This document shows, in pieces, positions 57,924 to 64,000 of a stretch of 64,000 bases of DNA. The notes below the pieces were generated by a model that saw only the letters and a list, made by a program, of their open reading frames with translations, was not told the origin of the DNA and searched no databases. Origin of the DNA: Pseudomonas sp. G34 (GTDB lineage: Bacteria; Pseudomonadota; Gammaproteobacteria; Pseudomonadales; Pseudomonadaceae); NCBI RefSeq assembly GCF_031119625.1, contig NZ_JAVHZV010000010.1:62001-126000 (forward strand), given 5' to 3'. Both the position numbers and the translations under genes were made by a program. How positions within the stretch are numbered: position 1 is the first letter of the stretch; each line of letters begins with the position of its first letter.

Positions 57924-58957
57924 GCGCCCTCAGCATCCTCTCCAGCGGCATGGTCAGTGCTGTGGGTCTGAGCGCGCCGGCCAGTTGCGCGGCGATCCGC
58001 TGCGCCCTCGACAATTTCCAGGAAACCCGTTTCATCGACGCTGGCGGCGAGTGGCAGGTCGCCGCCAGCGTACCGCTGGAAGAGCCGTGGCGCGGCCGCA
58101 CCAAGCTGGTGAAAATGGCCGCCCGGGCCATCGCCGAAAGCCTGGCCGGCGTGCCGGGGATCGATTGCGCCGCCACGCCACTGCTGCTCGGCGTCGCCGA
58201 ACTGGATCGCCCGGGCCGTAGCGACGGCCTGGACAACGGCCTGCTGCGCGATATCGAGCGTGAGCTGGGCGTGCAGTTTCATGGCGCCTCCACGTTGATC
58301 CCGCGGGGCCGGGTCAGCGCCGGCGTGGCCCTGCTCAATGCACGCCGGCTGATCCACGAAGGCGGCCACCGCCACGTGCTGATCGCCGGGGTCGACTCGT
58401 TTCTCAACGCCGCCACCCTGTCCGCCTTCGAGCAACGCCAGCGGCTGCTCACCAGCCGCCATTCCAATGGTTTCATTCCCGGCGAAGGCGCGGCAGCGGT
58501 GGTGGTCGGCGCGCCCGTGCGCCAGGAGGCCGAACAGCTGATCTGCTTCGGGCTGGGCTTTGGCATCGAGAAAGCCAGCGTGGAAGCCGACGACATCCCG
58601 CTGCGCGCCGACGGCCTGGTGCAGGCCACCCAGGCGGCGCTCAAGGACGGCAACTGCCGTATGGAGCAGATGGACTACCGGCTGACCGACAACTCCGGCG
58701 AGCAGTACTACTTCAAGGAAGCGGCCCTGGCGCTGAGCCGCACGCTGCGCGTGGTCAAGGAAGAGTTCGACATCTGGCACCCCGCCGACTGCATCGGCGA
58801 ATGCGGAGCGGCCATCGGCCCGGCCATGCTGGCAGTGGCATTGGCCGCATCGCGAAAGGGTTACAGCCTGGGCGCGAACATCGTCTATCAACTGGGCAAC
58901 GACGCTGGCGAGCGCGCCGTGGCGTTGCTGCGTTACCAACGGGTAGGAGCCGCCTGA
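57920..58957 (+). CDS. Thiolase/ketosynthase-fold T6SS accessory protein, catalytically degenerate
   Basis: 345-aa protein with beta-ketoacyl synthase fold features (SAVGLSAPASCAAIRC near the N-terminus and GFIPGEGAAAVVV at residues 184-196). The three catalytic positions of ketosynthases appear lost: the nucleophile region reads GRVSAGV (130-136), the first His region DYRLTDN (252-258) and the second IGECGAAIG (292-300). A scaffold or chaperone role in effector loading is more likely than catalysis. Same position as PA0098. Its stop overlaps the effector start. Confidence 0.85.
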   Translation: MSALSILSSGMVSAVGLSAPASCAAIRCALDNFQETRFIDAGGEWQVAASVPLEEPWRGRTKLVKMAARAIAESLAGVPGIDCAATPLLLGVAELDRPGRSDGLDNGLLRDIERELGVQFHGASTLIPRGRVSAGVALLNARRLIHEGGHRHVLIAGVDSFLNAATLSAFEQRQRLLTSRHSNGFIPGEGAAAVVVGAPVRQEAEQLICFGLGFGIEKASVEADDIPLRADGLVQATQAALKDGNCRMEQMDYRLTDNSGEQYYFKEAALALSRTLRVVKEEFDIWHPADCIGECGAAIGPAMLAVALAASRKGYSLGANIVYQLGNDAGERAVALLRYQRVGAA

Positions 58958-60144
58958 TGGCCAACGAGGTGTATGCCAACAACCGGGAAATTTCCTGCAA
59001 GTCGGCCAGTGGAAAATCCATCGCGGCCTTTCCCGACGTCTGCTTCACCCCGCCGCAGACGCCGCCAATGCCCCTGGGCATTCCGATCCCGTACCCCAAC
59101 ACCGGGCTGTCCAAGGACACCACCAAGGGCACGCGCACCATCCGCATCACCCGCAAGGAAGTGATGCTCAAGAACAAGAGCTACTACAAGACCAGCTACG
59201 GCGACGAACCCGGCCGCGCCCCGAAGAAAGGCATTATCACGGGCAAGATCAAGGGCAAGGTGTACTTCACCTCCTGGTCGATGGACGTCAAGTTCGAAGG
59301 CAAGAACGTGGTGCGGCATATGGACCTGACGACCCATAACCATGGGTCGTTTCCGGGCAATACGCCGACCTGGCCGTATCTGGATCAGATGGCAGTAAGC
59401 AAGGGCGAAGGGCCGTGCAAGGAAGACATCAAGAAAGAGAAAGATGCCTGCAAGGACTTTTCACCTCACAAGCCAGATGGACCTAGCCCCTGCCCTCCCG
59501 ATGGCAAACCAGAGACCAGTACGGCGGCAGACGCTTACGCTGACAAAGTTGGCGCAGACAAATGCCTAAGCGCCAGGCGGTGCCAGCTCACCCCCTACAA
59601 ACCAACCGCAGGACAAGCCGGCTGCTGCCCTGGGCAAACAGGCCACCACCTGGTTGAAGCAGGTTCTTTCTTCAACAAAGGCCGCGGTGGCAAGGAATCC
59701 AAGGCCATCAAGGGAACGAGCCCTTACAACGGCGATAAGGCTCCCTGCATCTGTGTGGAAGGCTGCAACCAGTACCACGGCACACACGGACTGATGCATA
59801 CCTATCAGAGCAACGCAGCACTCAATAGCGGCGCTCAGTCAAAGCGAATCACCTTCGAAGACGACAGTTCGGCTCGCTTGGTCAGCGTTACCTATGGCCA
59901 AGCCAAAGGCTTCGGCGTGGACGCAGTAGGCAAGACCTTTCCCGAGTCGGGTTGCGACCCCGAGTGCACCAAAGCGCAACTGGACGCCTATCACAACCAG
60001 TGCGGCATCGATGATCAGACGGATTGCCGAATGATTGCGACCGGCTACAAAGGAGACGCGGCCCAGAAGGCTGCCGATAACGCGGTAGTTGCTCGCTCAA
60101 TAAAGATCAAAGTCGCCTCTTCGCCAGCACCGTCAACAAGGTAA
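58957..60144 (+). CDS. PAAR-like (DUF4150) T6SS effector with GHH/HNH-type nuclease domain (Tse7-like)
   Basis: 395-aa effector. The N-terminal DUF4150 PAAR-like domain (about residues 1-150, YANNREISCKSASGKSIAAFPDVCFTPPQTPP) tips the VgrG spike. A Lys/Pro-rich linker (about 150-200) leads to a Cys/His-rich toxin domain with G229-H230-H231 (TGHHLVE), C223/C224, C264/C266/C270 and NQYHGTHGLMH, consistent with Tox-GHH2 nucleases such as Tse7 (PA0099). Codon use and GC drop in the toxin part, suggesting exchange of the toxic tip. The following gene is its likely immunity partner. Confidence 0.85.
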   Translation: MANEVYANNREISCKSASGKSIAAFPDVCFTPPQTPPMPLGIPIPYPNTGLSKDTTKGTRTIRITRKEVMLKNKSYYKTSYGDEPGRAPKKGIITGKIKGKVYFTSWSMDVKFEGKNVVRHMDLTTHNHGSFPGNTPTWPYLDQMAVSKGEGPCKEDIKKEKDACKDFSPHKPDGPSPCPPDGKPETSTAADAYADKVGADKCLSARRCQLTPYKPTAGQAGCCPGQTGHHLVEAGSFFNKGRGGKESKAIKGTSPYNGDKAPCICVEGCNQYHGTHGLMHTYQSNAALNSGAQSKRITFEDDSSARLVSVTYGQAKGFGVDAVGKTFPESGCDPECTKAQLDAYHNQCGIDDQTDCRMIATGYKGDAAQKAADNAVVARSIKIKVASSPAPSTR

Positions 60145-60162
60145 GGACCTGGAAAACCACTC

Positions 60163-61062
60163 ATGACCAAGAAACTGAGTCAAACAGATACCTATGTGAC
60201 CGGGGCTGTGCGTTTCAAAGATCTGGCCTATGTCTCGACCCTGGATGACAGCATCGAACCTCGGATAGAACATTCGCATTTCTACACATGGGATCAAGGC
60301 GTCTGGGGTTATGCAGGAGGCAACCATTGGCCAACCGCAAGCATGACCGTCAGCCTGTACCCACTTCACCAAATGTTAGCCATTTCGCCCTATGGCGATG
60401 TTCGTCTATTGGGCAGTGGCCAAGAGAGCGAGGAAAAAATCAGCGCTCCTGAAGGCAATCCCATCGACCGCGGTCACCTGCGCCACGTACGCACCGTTGG
60501 CCAGCGAACCTTCGCAGTCGGCATGGGCCGCCAAGTCTATCGACGTGACGATGCTGACCAGTGGACATGCATGGATCAAGCGATCCGTCCTGCCATCGGC
60601 GAGACAAAGGGCTTCGAGTCCATTGATGGTTTCCACGAAAGCGACCTGTATGCGGTCGGCTGGGATGGCGAGATCTGGCACCACGACGGCCAGCTGTGGA
60701 GCCAGAAGGAAAGCCCGACCAACCTCCTGCTGACCCGTGTGCTCTGCGCCGGAGATGGTCAGGTCTATGCCTCGGGCCGGCGCGGGCTTCTGATCGTAGG
60801 TCGCGGTGATGCCTGGCAGCCAATCGAGCAGGAGGACGTCACCAGCGACATATGGGATCTGGCCTGGTATGACGGCAACCTCTACCTTTCAACGATGCGC
60901 GGCTTGTATACGCTTCAGGGTGGCAGCCTGGTCGAGGTGGATTTCGGGGATGACACACCGGCGACCTGTTACCACCTGAGCGTGGCCGATGGCGTAATGT
61001 GGTCATTCGGCGCCAAGGACATCATGGCCTTCGATGGCAATACCTGGACTCGCATCGACTGA
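60163..61062 (+). CDS. Probable immunity protein of the PAAR-like effector (Tsi7-like)
   Basis: 299-aa soluble protein without signal peptide, rich in Trp/Gly/Asp strands in a repeated pattern (LYAVGWDGEIWHHDGQLW, QVYASGRRGLLIVGRGDAWQPI, LYLSTMRGLYTLQGGSLVEV) that suggests a beta-propeller. Position immediately after the effector matches PA0100, the Tsi7 immunity protein. A cytoplasmic location fits protection from a nuclease. Overlaps the next gene (TGATG). Confidence 0.75.
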   Translation: MTKKLSQTDTYVTGAVRFKDLAYVSTLDDSIEPRIEHSHFYTWDQGVWGYAGGNHWPTASMTVSLYPLHQMLAISPYGDVRLLGSGQESEEKISAPEGNPIDRGHLRHVRTVGQRTFAVGMGRQVYRRDDADQWTCMDQAIRPAIGETKGFESIDGFHESDLYAVGWDGEIWHHDGQLWSQKESPTNLLLTRVLCAGDGQVYASGRRGLLIVGRGDAWQPIEQEDVTSDIWDLAWYDGNLYLSTMRGLYTLQGGSLVEVDFGDDTPATCYHLSVADGVMWSFGAKDIMAFDGNTWTRID

Positions 61063-62297
61063 TGATCGCCACCCTTCTCGACCAACACGCCGAAGAAGCC
61101 GCCTTCCTAGCCGGCCTGCGCAGCTACGCCGTAGGCGCGCCGCATTATGATCTGGCGCATCTCGGCGATCTGGACGAGCGGATCGAGGCCCATCTCGACG
61201 CCCTGCAGATCGCCGGGCTCAAGGGGCTTCACCTGTTGCTTGCACAGCTGAATCCACATGCCCAGGGCGAGGTGTTCGCTATTGCCGCGCTGGCGCTGCG
61301 GCTGAATAACGATAGCGCACTGGAAACCCTGTATCAGCACCTGCATGCCAACCCCGAGGGCGAGGCGTATCTTGTCGCCGCACTGGGCTGGCTGGAGTGG
61401 CACGAGGTCTCCGCGCTGATTGAACGCGACCTGAGTTCCACGGACGCCCAGCGCCGCCGGATCGCCCTGGTTGCCCATGCCCTGCATGGCAAGGACCCAG
61501 GCCCGGCATTGCTATCGGCCCTGGGCCACGGTGATGCCCGCGTACTGGCGGCCGCGGCACGGCTGGCTGGCACCCTGCGGCGCCGCGACCTGCTGCAGCC
61601 GCTGCGTCAGCAACGCCTGCACGGCGACGATGAAGTGCGTTTCTGGAGCAACTGGGCCAGCGCTCAGCTGGGTGATCAGGAAGCGCTTGGCAATCTGCGC
61701 CTGTTCGCCGAGCGACCCGGCGACCTGCGCCAACCAGCACTGGAAATACTGCTCGCCTGGCAACCACGGGAAGCCAGCATTGCCTGGCTGCGCGGCCTGA
61801 TGCAGAGCGAGGCGCACCGCCATATGGCGATCCAGGCCATCGGCCTGCTCGGTGATCCGCAGACCATTGCCTGGCTGATCCGCCAGATGCACGAACTGCC
61901 CACGGCCCGCGCTGCGGGCGAAGCATTCAGCCTGATCACTGGCGCCGACCTCGCGGAACTCGACCTGGAATTGAGCGTCTATCCCGACTACGACGAAGGC
62001 CCTACCGATGATCCGTCCGACGCCAACGTCGCCATGGACCCGGACATCGACCTGCCCTGGCCCGATCCGCAGCAAGTCGAGCAATGGTGGCAAGGCCAGC
62101 AGCACAGCTTGCAGCCAGGCACCGGGTATCTGCTCGGCCAGCCGTTCAGCGAAAGACAGTGCATGGCCGTGCTGCGCAGCGGTACACAGCGGCAGAGACG
62201 TGCAGCGGCCAGTTTGCTGGCGCGCTACCAGCCGACCAGCGTTCTGTTCGCAACGGATGCGCCGGCACGCCGGCAAAAGCGATTGCTGGGCTGCTGA
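61062..62297 (+). CDS. HEAT-like repeat protein (TIGR02270/PA0101-like)
   Basis: 411-aa alpha-helical repeat protein. Helical pairs such as LLSALGHGDARVLAAAARLAGTL and REASIAWLRGLMQSEAHRHMAIQAIGLLGDPQTIAWL indicate HEAT-type repeats across about residues 50-300, with a conserved C-terminal YLLGQPFSERQCMAVLRSGTQRQRRAAASLL. It closes the vgrG cassette in P. aeruginosa too (PA0101). Function unknown; protein-protein scaffold likely. Confidence 0.82.
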   Translation: MIATLLDQHAEEAAFLAGLRSYAVGAPHYDLAHLGDLDERIEAHLDALQIAGLKGLHLLLAQLNPHAQGEVFAIAALALRLNNDSALETLYQHLHANPEGEAYLVAALGWLEWHEVSALIERDLSSTDAQRRRIALVAHALHGKDPGPALLSALGHGDARVLAAAARLAGTLRRRDLLQPLRQQRLHGDDEVRFWSNWASAQLGDQEALGNLRLFAERPGDLRQPALEILLAWQPREASIAWLRGLMQSEAHRHMAIQAIGLLGDPQTIAWLIRQMHELPTARAAGEAFSLITGADLAELDLELSVYPDYDEGPTDDPSDANVAMDPDIDLPWPDPQQVEQWWQGQQHSLQPGTGYLLGQPFSERQCMAVLRSGTQRQRRAAASLLARYQPTSVLFATDAPARRQKRLLGC

Positions 62298-62332
62298 GCC
62301 CAGGCGATCAACGACACAAGGAGAGTGCGAAC

Positions 62333-62533
62333 ATGCTCAAGAAATCCCAGCCGGCCCGGTCGCTATACTGCAGCGCCAGCCATGGGCAGAAATCCCGCTC
62401 GAAGAAACCGCCTGCTCACAGGCATGACTACTTCATCAGTCTGCGCATAGCGCTGATGATTTCGCCTCGCCGCAACAATCAACGTGCGGCACGTCCCGAA
62501 ACGCTCAGCCATTCGGCGAGGGAACGACCTTGA
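62333..62533 (+). CDS. Possible 66-aa basic small protein
   Basis: ATG at 62333 has a strong AAGGAG site nine bases upstream, and the stop overlaps the next gene's TTG start (TTGA). The product is very basic (many Lys/Arg/His) with no recognised domain. Codon use is atypical (CTA, ATA, AGG, CGG). Either a real coupled small gene or a remnant of recombination between effector modules. Confidence 0.35.
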   Translation: MLKKSQPARSLYCSASHGQKSRSKKPPAHRHDYFISLRIALMISPRRNNQRAARPETLSHSARERP

Positions 62534-63000
62534 ACCGCAAAACACTTTCCTGCTGCGCATTGCTGCTTATCGGACTACTCACACAGGGTTACGCCATGGC
62601 TTTTTCCAAGACGCTTTATCTGTTCTCCGAGGTAGAGGGCACCGTGTTGCTCGACGGCAAACCTGTTCAGGGTGTGGAGATAGAACAGGAATATCACTGG
62701 CATTGGAAAAACGAGCACCGCACCAACACCACCCAATCCGATGCTCAAGGACGCTTCAAACTGCCGGCCGTGACGGCTAAATCAATGACGGCAGGCTTCA
62801 TGCCCCACGAGCCGGTGACCGGCCAACGCATCACCTTGCGCTATCAGGGCAAGGAGCATAAAGGCTGGGTATTCACCAAGCACAATTATGACAATCTGGG
62901 TGAGGTGAAGGGCCGCCCGCTGAAGTTCATCTGTGAGCTCAACAGCGAACCCGTCGCTCACCCGGAAACTGAAACATTCGGCATCTGCGTTCTCCAGTAA
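62530..63000 (+). CDS. Secreted DUF6795-like protein, candidate lipase immunity
   Basis: 156 aa. The TTG start at 62530 (GAGGGA upstream) gives a signal peptide (CCALLLIGLLTQGYA) before MAFSKTLYLFSEVEG; the ATG at 62596 would remove it. The body looks like a carboxypeptidase-regulatory-like beta-sandwich (VEGTVLLDGKPVQGVEIEQEY, QGRFKLPAV). Directly precedes the lipase gene, so a periplasmic immunity role is plausible but unproven. Confidence 0.7.
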   Translation: MNRKTLSCCALLLIGLLTQGYAMAFSKTLYLFSEVEGTVLLDGKPVQGVEIEQEYHWHWKNEHRTNTTQSDAQGRFKLPAVTAKSMTAGFMPHEPVTGQRITLRYQGKEHKGWVFTKHNYDNLGEVKGRPLKFICELNSEPVAHPETETFGICVLQ

Positions 63001-63031
63001 CGCCCCATCACCAGACCAGAAGGATTCGGCT

Positions 63032-64000
63032 GTGAACCCCTTGAGCCCCAAACAATCCGCGCAGATCGCAACGCATGTGTACACCGTCAAGGATGCCGTC
63101 ATGTCATCCAAGGGTGGTGTGGAGGATGAAGCCGCCCGCCTCGGGCTGAGCAACTCGTTCGACTTCTCCAATCTGCAAATGGCCAGCGGAACCAGCGGTG
63201 CCGTTTTCCGTACACGGACAGGCTTCGCCTATGCCGTACACGGCGTAGGGGGGCGGCAGGGAGAGATGCTGTTGGCATTTCGCGGTACCGACACCTTTGC
63301 GGATGCGATGACCGACGCCAACGCCGGCCTGCAACGCGGCCCGAGCACCTGGCCTGTGCACGCAGGCTTCAATGAAACGTTCAAGTCGCTACGCAACGAC
63401 CTCGATTCATTCATGCGCGGCCGCAACCCCAGCACCGTGCACTGCGTGGGCCACAGCCTGGGCGGTGCGCTGGCGACCCTGGCGGCAGATCACCTCAGTG
63501 AGCTGGGCGTGGCCGGCATCAAGCTGTATACCTTCGGCTCGCCACGCACCGGTGTCGGCGGTTTCGCTCGCCACCTGAGCGGCAAACTGGGCACCAACAA
63601 CATTCATCGTGTCTATCACAGCGCCGACCCGGTGAGCATGGTGCCGATCTTCCCGTTCAGCCATGTGCCGGTCAGCGGCAATGTCTGCATGATCCCCTGG
63701 AAGGGCGCGCAGATCAGTGCCAATGCGCACCGCATGACCCAGTACCTGCCCTCCATCGGCGATGCCACCTGGACCGGGCTGTATCGCAACCCGGAGCCAC
63801 CGCTGGACCGGGATATCGACCTTTGGCTGGAGAGCGCCAGTTACGGGCCGACTCTCTATTCCGCAACAACCCTGTGGATGATTTCCAGAGCCATGCAGTA
63901 CCTGCTCAAGAAGGCCGCCAATATCGTCATCGGCAGTGCGATTACCGTGAGCATGACCGTACTGGATCAGATTGCCGGCGTTCTGGTGCAAGGCGCTCAG
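63032..64000 (+). CDS. Class-3 lipase, candidate T6SS lipase effector (3' truncated by window edge)
   Basis: First 323 residues of an alpha/beta-hydrolase of the Lipase_3 family. Nucleophile elbow G140-H-S142-L-G144 (VGHSLGG), catalytic Asp D199 (SADPVSMVP) and His H211 (FPFSHVPVSG). Oxyanion strand LLAFRGTD at residues 80-87. No signal peptide, and a hydrophobic helix near residues 295-320. The GTG start has AAGGA upstream. Position after a vgrG cassette and next to a secreted partner suggests a Tle-type phospholipase effector; the frame stays open to the window end. Confidence 0.82.
   Translation, partial: MNPLSPKQSAQIATHVYTVKDAVMSSKGGVEDEAARLGLSNSFDFSNLQMASGTSGAVFRTRTGFAYAVHGVGGRQGEMLLAFRGTDTFADAMTDANAGLQRGPSTWPVHAGFNETFKSLRNDLDSFMRGRNPSTVHCVGHSLGGALATLAADHLSELGVAGIKLYTFGSPRTGVGGFARHLSGKLGTNNIHRVYHSADPVSMVPIFPFSHVPVSGNVCMIPWKGAQISANAHRMTQYLPSIGDATWTGLYRNPEPPLDRDIDLWLESASYGPTLYSATTLWMISRAMQYLLKKAANIVIGSAITVSMTVLDQIAGVLVQGAQ

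Noticed and set aside
54093..62297. A full T6SS gene cluster
   Set aside because: Only spike, adaptor and effector genes are present; no tssB/C, tssJKL/M or clpV gene is in the window, so this is an orphan vgrG island using an apparatus encoded elsewhere.

Overview
The window is high-GC, densely coded DNA from a gammaproteobacterium, almost certainly a Pseudomonas. The evidence is the set of loci present: znuCB-metNIQ, the mtlREFGKDYZ mannitol locus, a TriABC-type RND pump with two adaptor genes, prlC with a YheV-like zinc ribbon, a vgrG1b/tse7-type T6SS cassette, and REP elements with their REP-associated tyrosine transposases (RAYTs). Many genes resemble P. aeruginosa PAO1 genes numbered close to the chromosome origin (PA5500-5505, PA0065-0069, PA0095-0103, PA0156-0158). 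This is recalled gene-family knowledge, not a search, and the species cannot be named.

Layout. 1-4950: end of the zinc importer (znuC partial, znuB), a lipoprotein and the methionine importer metNIQ, all plus strand. 5030-8276: a GFA-family protein, a LysR regulator with a divergent VOC gene, RAYT-1 inside its REP repeats, and a Sco-type copper chaperone. 8472-10933: SulP transporter and beta carbonic anhydrase. 11300-22597: pgi followed by the complete mannitol/polyol locus on the minus strand. 22854-24923: a second beta carbonic anhydrase and a radical SAM protein behind a near-perfect LexA box. 25075-30328: triABC-like efflux operon. 30500-30967: RAYT-2 among a different REP family. 30985-38356: aromatic alcohol/aldehyde module made of a DmpR/XylR-type sigma-54 activator, an aldehyde dehydrogenase, a CalA-like alcohol dehydrogenase, an outer-membrane channel, a BASS-type transporter and an AraC regulator. 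38358-46770: DUF1835 and secreted unknown proteins, a GlcD-type dehydrogenase with an MFS carrier, and divergent tctCBA. 46835-50240: YheV-like, PrlC, gamma carbonic anhydrase and a small secreted protein. 50345-53810: Xre-RES toxin-antitoxin pair, GNAT, SolA-like oxidase and a YedJ-like HD hydrolase. 54093-64000: T6SS vgrG cassette with adaptors, a PAAR-like nuclease effector and candidate immunity protein, a HEAT-like protein, then a second candidate pair (secreted DUF6795-type protein plus class-3 lipase cut by the window end).

How the genes work together. MtlEFGK imports polyol, MtlD oxidises it to fructose (MtlY would handle xylulose), MtlZ makes fructose-6-phosphate, and the neighbouring Pgi feeds glucose-6-phosphate into central metabolism. 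The sigma-54 module has a -24/-12 promoter and two XylR/DmpR-like activator sites four helical turns apart, and the sensor keeps the phenol-pocket and zinc residues known from MopR, so a phenolic alcohol or aldehyde inducer is likely. In the T6SS cassette, VgrG, DUF6484, DUF2169 and a ketosynthase-fold protein that has lost its catalytic residues appear to load a PAAR-like/GHH-type nuclease. Two RAYT genes, each surrounded by its own REP type, with further copies elsewhere (one between mtlE and mtlF), form a second layer of structure outside ordinary genes.
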